From Paenibacillus_D sp047238105 (GTDB taxonomy: Bacteria; Bacillota; Bacilli; Paenibacillales; Paenibacillaceae), in contig NZ_JBDFMD010000001.1 in NCBI RefSeq assembly GCF_047238105.1, positions 1,674,001 to 1,738,000 on the forward strand: a stretch of DNA of 64,000 bases, given 5' to 3'. Position numbers and translations under genes: made by a program. Every line of letters starts with the position of its first letter. Positions within the stretch are counted from its first letter, which is position 1. A model generated the notes under the pieces. That model saw only the letters and a list, made by a program, of their open reading frames with translations. It ran no database searches and had not been told where the DNA came from. Shown here piece after piece: positions 15,802-28,403 of this stretch.

Positions 15802-16998
15802 ATGGTTGCAGGCCACCTACAAGAAAAAAAAGGTCTTTTCTATATCGTCTTAAATTATAAAAATGAGGAGGGGAAGCGGAAAAGTAAATGGATTGCTACG
15901 GGCTTGCCCGTCAAAGGAAACAAGAAAAGAGCGGAGTCCATGCTAATGGATGCTCGCAAAAATTTTAAATTAAAAACAATTGAAGAAGAAAAAGAACAAG
16001 GAAAGCAAAACAATGAAGAAAATTCTGATGTTGATCAGTCCATATTTGCAGATTACATGATGAATTGGTTAGACACGGTGAAGCATAGGGTCGAACTGAT
16101 CACCTATATATCCTATGTTAATTCAGTGGAGAAGCGCATCGTTCCTTACTTCCGAGAAAAAGGCATTACACTCCTGGAATTGAAACCTCACCATATTCAG
16201 GATTTTTACAGCCATGCCTTAAATGAATGGGGTGTGAGCGCCAACACCGTCATTCATTATCATGCCAATATTCGTTCAGCACTTCAACAAGCATACATCA
16301 CAGATCGAATTAGTTCTAATCCTGCCGACAAAATCATTCGTCCGAAGAAGGAATCCTTTGTGGGCAGTTCATACAGTGCCTCAGAAGTTAATCAACTTTT
16401 AGAAATTATCAAAGGCACCAAGATTGAGCTGGCTGTAATCTTGGGAGCATTTTATGGATTAAGGCGGAGTGAGGTGGTAGGTCTAAAATGGTCTGCCATT
16501 GATCTGTTCAATAAAACGATCACGATCAGACATACGGTCACTTCTGGTTCACTGAATGGAAAGTTGATCACGATTGAGAAGGATCGAACAAAGAACAAGG
16601 CAAGTCTCCGTACTCTGCCCCTTGTAGATGCTTTCTACGACCTTCTTTTGCAATTGAAGCAGCAACAGGAAACAAATCATCAACTCTTCAGGGATTCGTA
16701 CTGCAAAGACTATATTGGTTACATTTATGTCAATGCTATGGGCGAGCGAATCAAGCCTAACTATATTACCCAACATTTTGCTCTCGTGCTGAAGAAGAAC
16801 GGCATGCGCCATATCCGTTTTCACGATCTTCGCCATAGCTGCGCTACTCTGCTCTTGAGCAATGGTGTCAGCATGAAAGAAGTCCAAGAGTGGTTGGGAC
16901 ATAGTGATTATTCCACCACAGCTAATATTTATTCTCACTTAGAGTACAGTTCCAAAGTTTCTTCAGCCAATACAATGAATGAGGTCATAAAAATATAA
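15802..16998 (+). CDS. int: Tyrosine recombinase / integrase (Tn916 Int-like)
   Basis: 398 residues. An N-terminal arm-binding domain (about 1-60) is followed by a SAM-like core-binding domain (about 75-165) and the catalytic domain (about 180-390). Catalytic residues are visible: Arg in FYGLRRSEV, the HDLRHS box, GH in EWLGHSDYSTT and the nucleophile Tyr in ANIYSHLEY. AAGGAGG precedes the start. The gene ends 45 bp from tRNA-Leu(CAA), the usual position for an element integrated in a tRNA gene. It looks intact. A conjugation module is not present nearby. Confidence 0.92.
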   Translation: MVAGHLQEKKGLFYIVLNYKNEEGKRKSKWIATGLPVKGNKKRAESMLMDARKNFKLKTIEEEKEQGKQNNEENSDVDQSIFADYMMNWLDTVKHRVELITYISYVNSVEKRIVPYFREKGITLLELKPHHIQDFYSHALNEWGVSANTVIHYHANIRSALQQAYITDRISSNPADKIIRPKKESFVGSSYSASEVNQLLEIIKGTKIELAVILGAFYGLRRSEVVGLKWSAIDLFNKTITIRHTVTSGSLNGKLITIEKDRTKNKASLRTLPLVDAFYDLLLQLKQQQETNHQLFRDSYCKDYIGYIYVNAMGERIKPNYITQHFALVLKKNGMRHIRFHDLRHSCATLLLSNGVSMKEVQEWLGHSDYSTTANIYSHLEYSSKVSSANTMNEVIKI

Positions 16999-17025
16999 AA
17001 AAGCCCATTAGAATTAAATCTAATG
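16996..17025 (-). terminator. Terminator of the tRNA operon
   Basis: CATTAGA (17006-17012) pairs with TCTAATG (17019-17025). On the minus strand the stem is followed by GGCTTTTTT. It closes the long rRNA-tRNA transcript and faces the end of the integrase gene. Confidence 0.7.
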
Positions 17026-17043
17026 AACTGTTTGTTATTAATG

Positions 17044-17127
17044 TGGTACCGGTGAGAGGACTCGAACCTCCACGGGTCTCCCCAAACGATTTTGAGTCGT
17101 TCGCGTCTGCCATTCCGCCACACCGGC
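17044..17127 (-). tRNA. tRNA-Leu(CAA)
   Basis: 84 nt with encoded CCA, acceptor GCCGGTG/CACCGGT, long variable arm and loop CTCAAAA (anticodon CAA). Anticodon stem AACGA/TCGTT. It is the last tRNA of the cluster and the likely attachment site for the integrase at 15802. Confidence 0.93.
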
Positions 17128-17160
17128 ACATTTTATAGTCTCCATCGCTCCTCTGGATAA

Positions 17161-17184
17161 AGGAGAGAACTACAGGAGAGAACT
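17161..17184. repeat. Two direct repeats, possible integrase arm sites
   Basis: AGGAGAGAACT occurs at 17161-17171 and 17174-17184 in the 125-bp segment between the intact and broken tRNA-Leu copies. Short direct repeats near a recombination core are typical arm-type sites; the assignment is inferred. Confidence 0.4.
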
Positions 17185-17252
17185 TTTGGAACACCTTTTA
17201 AAGAATCCAGTAATACCAAGGCTTTAGCGGATAAATCTTTGACTTACGCTCA

Positions 17253-17293
17253 CGATTTTGAGTCGAACGCGTCTGCCATTCCGCCACACCGGC
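17253..17293 (-). pseudogene. Broken tRNA-Leu 5' half (probable attachment-site remnant)
   Basis: 41 bp match the 5' half of the intact tRNA-Leu through the anticodon loop, differing only at two adjacent bases (TT for AA, minus strand). Beyond the anticodon the sequence diverges, so no tRNA can fold. The two changes imply an anticodon stem different from that of the intact gene, so the halves may come from different tRNA genes. Confidence 0.75.
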
Positions 17294-17327
17294 TTGTTCA
17301 TAATTCTCTCTTTGCACAAAAAAAAGA

Positions 17328-17404
17328 TGGCGCGCCCTAAGAGATTCGAACTCCTGACCTTTTGATTCGTAGTCAAACGCTCTATCCAGCTGAGCTAAGG
17401 GCGC
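17328..17404 (-). tRNA. tRNA-Arg(ACG)
   Basis: 77 nt, CCA encoded; acceptor GCGCCCT pairs with AGGGCGC; loop CTACGAA gives anticodon ACG. Confidence 0.95.
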
Positions 17405-17418
17405 AAATATAAGGTTTG

Positions 17419-17492
17419 TGGAGGCGCCACCCAGACTCGAACTGGGGGTAGAGCTTTTGCAGAGCTCTGCCTTACCACTTGGCTATGGCGCC
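17419..17492 (-). tRNA. tRNA-Cys(GCA)
   Basis: 74 nt, CCA encoded; acceptor GGCGCCA; loop CTGCAAA gives anticodon GCA. Confidence 0.95.
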
Positions 17493-17501
17493 AAAAAAAA
17501 A

Positions 17502-17576
17502 TGGAGCGGAAGACGGGAATCGAACCCGCGACCCTCGCCTTGGCAAGGCGATGCTCTACCGCTGAGCCACTTCCGC
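17502..17576 (-). tRNA. tRNA-Gly(GCC)
   Basis: 75 nt, CCA encoded; acceptor GCGGAAG; loop TTGCCAA gives anticodon GCC. Confidence 0.95.
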
Positions 17577-17581
17577 GTTCA

Positions 17582-17656
17582 TGGCTGGGGCACTAGGATT
17601 CGAACCTAGGGGTGACGGAGTCAAAGTCCGTTGCCTTACCGCTTGGCTATGCCCCA
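17582..17656 (-). tRNA. tRNA-Gln(TTG)
   Basis: 75 nt, CCA encoded; acceptor TGGGGCA/TGCCCCA; loop CTTTGAC gives anticodon TTG. Confidence 0.95.
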
Positions 17657-17685
17657 ACATTTTTGGTTTGTTTTAGTTTGTTAAA

Positions 17686-17762
17686 TGGGGCGATCGATGG
17701 GACTTGAACCCACGAATGCCGGAGCCACAATCCGGTGCGTTAACCCCTTCGCCACGACCGCC
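17686..17762 (-). tRNA. tRNA-His(GTG)
   Basis: 77 nt including the extra 5' G(-1) of tRNA-His and encoded CCA; loop TTGTGGC gives anticodon GTG. Confidence 0.95.
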
Positions 17763-17782
17763 ATAATAACAAGATATTCAGT

Positions 17783-17856
17783 TGGCAGGGGCAGCAGGAA
17801 TTGAACCCACACTAACGGTTTTGGAGACCGCTGTTCTACCTTTAAACTATGCCCCT
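17783..17856 (-). tRNA. tRNA-Trp(CCA)
   Basis: 74 nt; acceptor AGGGGCA; loop CTCCAAA gives anticodon CCA; 3' CCA encoded. Confidence 0.95.
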
Positions 17857-17865
17857 AAGGTAAAC

Positions 17866-17950
17866 TGGTGGAGGATGATGGATTCGAACCACCGAACTCA
17901 GAGAGAGCAGATTTACAGTCTGCCGCGTTTAGCCACTTCGCTAATCCTCC
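17866..17950 (-). tRNA. tRNA-Tyr(GTA)
   Basis: 85 nt with a long variable arm and encoded CCA; loop CTGTAAA gives anticodon GTA. Confidence 0.95.
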
Positions 17951-17953
17951 ATG

Positions 17954-18029
<76 letters not shown>

Positions 18030-18053
18030 ATATACAATTCCAAGGTGATACAA

Positions 18054-18129
<76 letters not shown>

Positions 18130-18146
18130 TTATCATGAGTATTAAA

Positions 18147-18223
18147 TGGCGGAGCTGACGGGATTCGAACCCGCGGTCTCCTGCGTGACAGGCAGGCATG
18201 TTAGGCCTCTACACCACAGCTCC
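18147..18223 (-). tRNA. tRNA-Asp(GTC)
   Basis: 77 nt, CCA encoded; acceptor GGAGCTG; stem CCTGC/GCAGG with loop CTGTCAC, anticodon GTC. Confidence 0.95.
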
Positions 18224-18252
18224 ACATGATTTCTCGGAAGACTCCGAAGGTG

Positions 18253-18332
<80 letters not shown>

Positions 18333-18346
18333 TCGATAAGCAATTA

Positions 18347-18422
18347 TGGTGGACGCTGACGGGATCGAACCGCCGACCCTCTGCTTGTAAGGCAGATGCT
18401 CTCCCAGCTGAGCTAAGCGTCC
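18347..18422 (-). tRNA. tRNA-Val(TAC)
   Basis: 76 nt, CCA encoded; acceptor GGACGCT/AGCGTCC; loop CTTACAA gives anticodon TAC. Confidence 0.95.
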
Positions 18423-18445
18423 AAGTTTTAGAAGCGACATTTATT

Positions 18446-18475
18446 AGTATACCTCAAAAGCGCTGCTAAAATCAA
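18446..18475 (-). promoter_or_regulatory. Internal promoter within the tRNA cluster
   Basis: On the minus strand TTGATT (18470-18475) and TATACT (18446-18451) are 18 bp apart, in the 82-bp gap between tRNA-Glu and tRNA-Val. It could drive tRNA-Val to tRNA-Leu independently of the rRNA promoters. Confidence 0.55.
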
Positions 18476-18504
18476 GCTTTAATTTTCAATTCTTTTAAAA
18501 AAGT

Positions 18505-18579
18505 TGGTGACCCGTAGGGGATTCGAACCCCTGTTACCTCCGTGAAAGGGAGGTGTCTTAACCCCTTGACCAACGGGCC
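18505..18579 (-). tRNA. tRNA-Glu(TTC)
   Basis: 75 nt, CCA encoded; acceptor GGCCCGT/ACGGGTC; loop CTTTCAC gives anticodon TTC. Confidence 0.95.
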
Positions 18580-18652
18580 ATGCTGTTATCCGGGGCCCCG
18601 AAAAGTTCTCGGAAACTCCTTCTTAGAAAAGACTTCACTTTTGGGGGTGAAG

Positions 18653-18745
18653 TGGCGGAGAGAGAGGGATTCGAACCCTCGAGACGCTTGTGACGCCTAC
18701 ACGATTTCCAATCGTGCTCCTTCGACCTGACTCGGACACCTCTCC
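18653..18745 (-). tRNA. tRNA-Ser(GGA)
   Basis: 93 nt with a long variable arm and encoded CCA; stem ACGAT/ATCGT with loop TGGAA, anticodon GGA. Confidence 0.95.
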
Positions 18746-18751
18746 AAGCTA

Positions 18752-18827
18752 TGGCTCCCCGAACAGGACTCGAACCTGTGACAACTCGATTAACAGTCGA
18801 GTGCTCTACCAACTGAGCTATCAGGGA
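18752..18827 (-). tRNA. tRNA-Asn(GTT)
   Basis: 76 nt, CCA encoded; acceptor TCCCTGA/TCGGGGA; loop CTGTTAA gives anticodon GTT. First tRNA after 23S. Confidence 0.95.
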
Positions 18828-18908
18828 ATGTAGATCAGCAGCGCAAGGCATTGCACCTTAAAAACTGGATGCGAATCAAAGCAAGGTAAGTCTTAGCTGA
18901 AGGTTTTA

Positions 18909-21831
<2,923 letters not shown>

Positions 21832-22029
21832 TAGGTGATTGGTTTGTGTTCAAATCCGAGGATTTGAATACAGCATTCACCGATTGTGTTTCACTATCCC
21901 AGCTAAAGGATGTTACTATGCTTTGTTTCGCTATCCAGTTTTCAAGGTGCAAAGTAATATTGCGGACGCATCTTCTTCGGAGGGTTACTCCACCAAAAGA
22001 TACAACCACTTGATGCCTGATCGGCATCC

Positions 22030-22146
22030 GCTTGGCGACGTCCTACTCTCCCAGGACCCTGCGGTCCAAGTACCATCGGCGCTGAAGGGCTTAACGGCCG
22101 TGTTCGGGATGGGTACGCGTGGTTCCCCTTCGCCATTATCACCAAA
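22030..22146 (-). rRNA. 5S ribosomal RNA (between 16S and 23S)
   Basis: 117 nt beginning TTTGGTGATAATGGCGAAG and ending GACGTCGCCAAGC, with the conserved CCCATCCCGAACACG core. It lies upstream of 23S instead of the usual downstream place. Confidence 0.95.
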
Positions 22147-22413
22147 CGGATGTTTTTAGAGGTAATTCAAAAAGTTCGCTTTTGATCACGATGGAGTTCA
22201 GCGAAGCAGATTCGACATCGAATCTTGAATCCAGTCAGAACTTCCGGTGCTCACGTAGCTTAGGCTACGCTCCGCTCCTCATTTCCTCCTGGCTCCAACC
22301 TTCTCGGTGCTGAAAACCAACCTTTTTGAATGCTCATGTTAAAAAGAGGGTTGCTCTTTCAAAACTGACAACGAGCGAGCTGTCTTTGTATCTCCTCTTC
22401 TACGAGAGGAGGT

Positions 22414-23978
<1,565 letters not shown>

Positions 23979-24119
23979 AGAAAGCTGATTGCTCATTACT
24001 TAAAGCTGGTATTGCTATCTGCAACTCCGAAGAGTTACAGGACATTTCGCTCGTTGTTCAGTTTTCAAAGAACACTTGTTTCTTTCGCGTGCCGCCGATG
24101 TCTCAGCTGCAACTCTTAT

Positions 24120-24149
24120 AATATATCACATACCAACTTGTTTTTGCAA
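24120..24149 (-). promoter_or_regulatory. rRNA promoter P2
   Basis: Minus-strand TTGCAA (24144-24149), 18-bp spacer, TATATT (24120-24125), about 140 bp before 16S. Poly-A/T tracts upstream resemble an UP element. Confidence 0.6.
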
Positions 24150-24259
24150 GCTTTTTTTGAAGTTTTTTTCGAGCTTGACATTTCGGAGAAGTATTCCCTT
24201 TCCTGTCTGACTCGTCCACACTCCTTCAAATTCAGCCTGCTTCAAAAGCGGCGAGATTT

Positions 24260-24289
24260 AATTTACCATAGACCGTGTTTAAAAGTCAA
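24260..24289 (-). promoter_or_regulatory. rRNA promoter P1
   Basis: Minus-strand TTGACT (24284-24289), 18-bp spacer, TAAATT (24260-24265), 135 bp upstream of P2. Tandem promoters are normal for Bacillales rRNA operons. The rest of the gap 23979-24388 holds only the leader; no gene seen. Confidence 0.55.
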
Positions 24290-24388
24290 CTGCTAGTCTG
24301 TATTTTTTGGACAAGACATCAAATTGACCACGCCGAGCACAATATCAAAAGCCTGTACCGTATGGCACAGACTTGATGCAACTAAGGA

Positions 24389-25282
24389 TCAGGCCTCAGC
24401 TACAATACGGTATTTGAGCTCCATAAAGTCCGATAGATCCTCGATTTCGTCTGAATATGTGAGTATAGCCACTTCATCGATGATGCCTCGCTTTACAAGC
24501 TTTTGCACCACCAGGGCAAGATCAATATGAAGGATCTGCAGATCGGGGTGGGTATGCAGCTCCATGATGCTCCATGGCTCTTCCTTGCTAGACATCACTT
24601 GTAGCAGGAGCGAGCAACTCGACTTCATATTGCTCAGAACCGAGAATTCACATGCAAGCAGCACCAGCCTCACCCGCTGTTCCAGCGTCTCCGGACTGAT
24701 CGTGAGCTCTTCATATAATTTGTAGATGCCCGGTTGGTACTTGCGCATCTGCCGCCAGACCGTCAACTCCGGATGAATGCCTTCATCGATTAAAGCAATA
24801 TGAGCCCAGTGATGCAATGCCGATAAGATATTGCTATGCGCATCCAACAGATTGTCATCCTGCAGATCCTGTTTGGCCTGAAGATAAGTGCGTAGAAACG
24901 CCGCAAATTCGACCAGCTTCTTTTGCTCTCTCAGTGATTCTGGAAAGTCGCTGAGCCGCTGCCTTATATGAGCCAAATAATCCCCATGATCCAGCAAGAT
25001 ATCACCCCGTATGAGCCATTCTATAATGCTCCGGTTCTCCACACCCGTCAGCCAGCGCTCTAATTGCTCGGGCTTCAGCGTCCGCACTTGAATATGCACA
25101 CCCTGCATCCGGACATGCTCGGTCTCGCGGTCGGCATCCGCCTGATCGCTGATGACGAGCAGGAGCAGGTCCATACCGTCGATCAACGGCTTGTAATCAT
25201 ACGGATTTGAAATGGCCATGAGGCTGATGCAGCCGCTTTTCCGTTTATATAGTTTTTTATAGAATGCTTTGATCGATTCCAC
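24389..25282 (-). CDS. ygxA: YgxA-like nucleotidyltransferase-like protein
   Basis: About 297 residues, helical and soluble. An N-terminal stretch (ISNPYDYKPLIDGMDLLLLVISD) fits a degenerate nucleotidyltransferase core; the rest is helical (HSNILSALHHWAHIALIDEG resembles HEPN-type substrate-binding helices). The biochemical role is not known to me. The location between perR and an rRNA-tRNA operon matches B. subtilis ygxA, which supports the name. A GTG at 25282 has GGAGG five bases upstream; an ATG at 25294 without a ribosome site is the alternative start. Confidence 0.75.
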   Translation of the reverse strand: MESIKAFYKKLYKRKSGCISLMAISNPYDYKPLIDGMDLLLLVISDQADADRETEHVRMQGVHIQVRTLKPEQLERWLTGVENRSIIEWLIRGDILLDHGDYLAHIRQRLSDFPESLREQKKLVEFAAFLRTYLQAKQDLQDDNLLDAHSNILSALHHWAHIALIDEGIHPELTVWRQMRKYQPGIYKLYEELTISPETLEQRVRLVLLACEFSVLSNMKSSCSLLLQVMSSKEEPWSIMELHTHPDLQILHIDLALVVQKLVKRGIIDEVAILTYSDEIEDLSDFMELKYRIVAEA

Positions 25283-25525
25283 AATGTCCTCCATATAGCT
25301 TCAAAGGCTGAGATAAGCTATAATATAGTCGAGCCCGCTAACATTTGCTGGTTACGCTTTTTTCTTGCCCATTCCCGGTCCGGGAAATGTATCGCCATGC
25401 TATTGACTATCATCATGAGAATAATCGTTTTTTTGTGATATTTGAGTTGTTCGACAGCCATATGGCGGTTTCCTGCTAATGAAACATTTGATTATAGTTC
25501 TTTTTTTAGAGAAAGGAAGATCTAC

Positions 25526-25870
25526 ATGTTTTTCAAGTCAGCCAAGATCAATGAATTCCGTTTATGGGGACTGATGTTCACCATGATCGGCATGGGTCTG
25601 ATGATATTCGGTACTGCAGGCATCGTATTGTGGGGCGAGACCGGCAAAATATTCGCCGCCGTCTTCATGGTCATTGGGATGATCGCTATGCTCCTCAGCG
25701 TCGCCGTTTACTTCTGGGCCGGCATGCTGTCCACTAGTGCAAGAATCGTCCCTTGCCCCGAGTGCAACAAGGCGACCAAGATGCTCGGCACGACGGATCG
25801 CTGCATGTTTTGCAGAACCAAGCTTACTCTTGATCCTGCCCAGGCTTCTGAACCACAGCCGGACGTCTAG
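25526..25870 (+). CDS. ygzB: YgzB-like UPF0295 membrane protein
   Basis: 114 residues. Two hydrophobic segments (LWGLMFTMIGMGLMIFGTAG and IFAAVFMVIGMIAMLLSVAVY) are followed by a CPECN...CMFCR zinc-ribbon-like pair of Cys motifs and an acidic, Pro-rich tail. This is the UPF0295/YgzB pattern; function unknown. GAAAGGAAG precedes ATG 25526, preferred over upstream in-frame codons. B. subtilis ygzB also sits near perR. Confidence 0.85.
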   Translation: MFFKSAKINEFRLWGLMFTMIGMGLMIFGTAGIVLWGETGKIFAAVFMVIGMIAMLLSVAVYFWAGMLSTSARIVPCPECNKATKMLGTTDRCMFCRTKLTLDPAQASEPQPDV

Positions 25871-25902
25871 GCATTCCACCTGACGATAAGCCTTCCTGAC
25901 AC

Positions 25903-25986
25903 AAAGAAGATGCAGAGCTCCGGCTCCATGTCATTAAGATAACTAAACTTAATGACGTAGAGCCCCTGGCTCTGCATCTTCTTTTG
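25903..25986. terminator. Long bidirectional hairpin between convergent genes
   Basis: AAAGAAGATGCAGAGC pairs with GCTCTGCATCTTCTTT (16 bp), with a second inner stem GTCATTAAG/CTTAATGAC. It separates ygzB (+) from the GH18 gene (-). It could also be a small palindromic repeat element. Confidence 0.65.
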
Positions 25987-26016
25987 TATATTTATATATA
26001 ATAATTGCTGCAATCC

Positions 26017-27744
26017 TCAAGGCTGCTCCTGAAGCTCCTGATCGAGCACCTCCCAGATTTGAGGCTTCTGAAACCCCCGCTGCCAAGAAGCAATGCCAGC
26101 CAAATCATACTTCTTGACGAGCTGGACGCGAGCTCTGGCAGAGGTGCCGTCTTCCAGCCAGATCCGCATCCTCGCTCCGTCTTCTTCATATTCGACATAG
26201 TGCTGTCCGGCAGCAGGGTCCAGCTCCGGCTGCAGCCCCCGATCGGCGAGCAACTGCTCGGCGGTCTCCATACCGATGGCACGCGAGCTCACTTCGACCG
26301 ATCCGTCCTCCCGCTGCTGCTCCGTCCATACCCTCGTATACAGCGGAATGCCAAGAATCAGCTTGTGCGGAGGAACGTCATCCTCTTCCAATAGGCGCCG
26401 GATCGACCGCTCTACCCAAGGCAGCGATGCAACTGATCCAGCAACAGGACTAGACGCCCAGTGCTCGTCATAGGCCATCAGCATCATATAGTCAACCGAT
26501 CGGGCCAGCGCCTCGCGGTCCAGGAATGCCGACCACATCTCGCTGTTTGACTTGGGTGTGACATCGATGGAGACGACCTGTCCCTGTTCATGCAGCAGCG
26601 GCGTCATTTCCCGTACGAATTGGATTAAATTGTCCTTATCTGCTGTATAGACATTCTCAAAATCGATATTGATCCCTTGCAGCTGATACATCTCGGCATA
26701 GGCGAGCAGCTGCTTGATCATCGTCAGTCTGTTCTCATAGCTGGCCAAGGCTTCGGTCGTCAAGTCGGGGTTAAAGCTATTACTGAACAACGCCCATACC
26801 TGATACCCGCGATTGTGAGCCCATGCCACATAACCTGGATCCGCCTTGCTGTTGATCTGGCCATCACCGCTTGTCAGTTCGAACCAGGTGGGACTCACGA
26901 CATTGACTCCCGGCATGGCAGGGATCGCTGCCGTATCCGGGTTGCGGGAGTAGACAGCCTCCCATGTGAGATTGATACGCGTTCCGTCCTCCTGCCACGG
27001 GATAAATATTTCTCCGCGCTCCGGTTCGGGTACAGTCTCCGTCGTCGTCAGGCTTAGATCCCGCTTGGGAACATAGCCAACATAGCCCGTTCGACCTTGG
27101 ACTCGATACCAGCCGTCAGCCTCCTGCCAGACCCGAACCTCTTGACCGGCAAGCACGGGCTCAAGCACAGGCTCTCGGATCGATGGTCCGCTGCGAACCG
27201 CACTGTCTCTGGCAGCTGCTGCATGCTGGATCTTCATCCCTGGCGTCTGCAGCGTAACCACGCCAGTCGTCTCGTGATAATACACTCGCAGCCCGTAGAG
27301 CTCCTCAAGCGGTGTAATCGGAAGGTAGACGTGACCTTCCGTTTCCTGGGGGGCAAACGCCAGCTCGAACGGCTGCTGATTCAGACTTGCCATCAGACTA
27401 TCCTTCGTCAGGTGCAGCACCTTGTCTGCAGTCGTCATGATGACGCTTCCGCTGTCCGCCTCGTAACGAATAGGCTCGTCCAAGGCCATCACCAGCTCAA
27501 CCGCTTCGATCGGCAGCTTGGCTGAACCGCCCTCCATCAGTGCCCCGAACGCCAACTCCTCGCCTTGATACATGATAGGATGCTCATATTCATAGTCCGG
27601 GACGATCCGCTCCGGGTTGGGTATAAGATAGTACCAGCCGAGGTAACCGCCCGACAAGACGATACCTGCGATGCATATGAGCAAGAAGCCTCTGAAGGCT
27701 CTGCCCTTCCGTCGATGTCTTTGCTGGAGTCGAACCGTCTCCAC
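26017..27744 (-). CDS. Membrane-anchored GH18 family glycoside hydrolase with SH3 domain
   Basis: 575 residues. A signal-anchor helix spans about 19-41 (FLLICIAGIVLSGGYLGWYYL). Next comes a copper-amine-oxidase-N-like domain (about 65-190), an SH3-like repeat with WYRVQGRTGYVGYV (about 205-250), then a GH18 barrel (about 265-575). The catalytic motif is INIDFEN with acid Glu near 359; MMAYD and WQRG are further GH18 landmarks. Such proteins cleave chitin-like or peptidoglycan-derived chains at the surface. The start is a GTG at 27744 because AGGAGG lies 6 bases upstream. A longer frame upstream has no site. Confidence 0.85.
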   Translation of the reverse strand: METVRLQQRHRRKGRAFRGFLLICIAGIVLSGGYLGWYYLIPNPERIVPDYEYEHPIMYQGEELAFGALMEGGSAKLPIEAVELVMALDEPIRYEADSGSVIMTTADKVLHLTKDSLMASLNQQPFELAFAPQETEGHVYLPITPLEELYGLRVYYHETTGVVTLQTPGMKIQHAAAARDSAVRSGPSIREPVLEPVLAGQEVRVWQEADGWYRVQGRTGYVGYVPKRDLSLTTTETVPEPERGEIFIPWQEDGTRINLTWEAVYSRNPDTAAIPAMPGVNVVSPTWFELTSGDGQINSKADPGYVAWAHNRGYQVWALFSNSFNPDLTTEALASYENRLTMIKQLLAYAEMYQLQGINIDFENVYTADKDNLIQFVREMTPLLHEQGQVVSIDVTPKSNSEMWSAFLDREALARSVDYMMLMAYDEHWASSPVAGSVASLPWVERSIRRLLEEDDVPPHKLILGIPLYTRVWTEQQREDGSVEVSSRAIGMETAEQLLADRGLQPELDPAAGQHYVEYEEDGARMRIWLEDGTSARARVQLVKKYDLAGIASWQRGFQKPQIWEVLDQELQEQP

Positions 27745-27755
27745 TTCATCCCTCC

Positions 27756-27795
27756 TAAAAGTTTTCCGAAGGAAAACTAGCATCGTAAGCATACG
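27756..27795. repeat. Dispersed hairpin repeat, copy A
   Basis: 40 bp with stem AGTTTTCC/GGAAAACT and a second small stem CGTA/TACG. It is 34/40 identical to copy B (30981-31020); two stem differences are compensatory. Confidence 0.6.
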
Positions 27796-27888
27796 CTTAA
27801 CATGTCTGTCGAATGGCAATAAAAAAGATCGTACAATCGGGCGGACTGCCTGAGACGTCCACCCGCTATACGGTCTTCTTCTTGCCGC

Positions 27889-28323
27889 TTATTGGATTTT
27901 CACAGTGTTGCACTTCTTACAGAGACCATAAATCTCCATCCGGTGACCTTCTACGACAAAACCGGTCTCCCGGGAAGCAACCTGCTCCACCTCAATGAGA
28001 GGCGGATAATCAAAGTCGACGATTGTCCCGCATGACTTGCAGATCGCGTGGTAATGATCAGTCAGGTCGGCATCGAAACGGCTCGAGTCATCACCGTAGG
28101 TCAATTCGCGAACCAGACCAGCCTCTACGAACAACCGCAAATTATTATAAATCGTAGCCACGCTCATACTGGGAAAATTCGGTGAGAGTGACTTGTAGAT
28201 CTCATCTGCTGTCGGGTGAGTCGTCGAATCCATCAAATAGGTCAATATCGCATGGCGCTGCGGGGTCATCCGGACGCCGGTCAACTTCAATTGCTCTAAT
28301 GCTTGCTGAACACTTGTCCCCAT
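27889..28323 (-). CDS. perR: PerR, peroxide-sensing Fur-family repressor
   Basis: 144 residues, a winged helix followed by a dimerisation domain. PerR metal ligands align: His36, Asp84, His90, His92 and Asp103 for the regulatory site, and Cys95/98 plus Cys135/138 for structural zinc. Asp103 (in IVDFDYPP) is the PerR hallmark, where Fur has Glu. Peroxide oxidises the His ligands in the iron form, releasing catalase and related genes. It has its own promoter (28356-28385). The neighbour ygxA and rRNA operon match the B. subtilis perR locus. Confidence 0.93.
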   Translation of the reverse strand: MGTSVQQALEQLKLTGVRMTPQRHAILTYLMDSTTHPTADEIYKSLSPNFPSMSVATIYNNLRLFVEAGLVRELTYGDDSSRFDADLTDHYHAICKSCGTIVDFDYPPLIEVEQVASRETGFVVEGHRMEIYGLCKKCNTVKIQ

Positions 28324-28355
28324 CGTCCTCCCGCCTTTCTCAGTAGTTACTTACT

Positions 28356-28385
28356 ATTTTACGTGCAGTTTTTACACTTTGTCAA
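28356..28385 (-). promoter_or_regulatory. perR promoter
   Basis: Minus-strand TTGACA (28380-28385), 18-bp spacer, TAAAAT (28356-28361), 33 bp before the ATG. No full PerR box seen. Confidence 0.65.
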
Positions 28386-28403
28386 TGTAACGGACGTTTT
28401 GGG

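Noticed and set aside
17253..17293. Functional second tRNA-Leu
   Set aside because: Only the 5' half is present; there is no pairing 3' half, T-arm or acceptor partner.
25411..25425. Fur-like sequence before ygzB (TGAGAATAATCGT)
   Set aside because: Only about 9 of 14 positions match, with a poor right half.
27745..27819. Longer N-terminus for the GH18 protein
   Set aside because: AGGAGG directly precedes the GTG at 27744; the upstream codons overlap the dispersed hairpin repeat.
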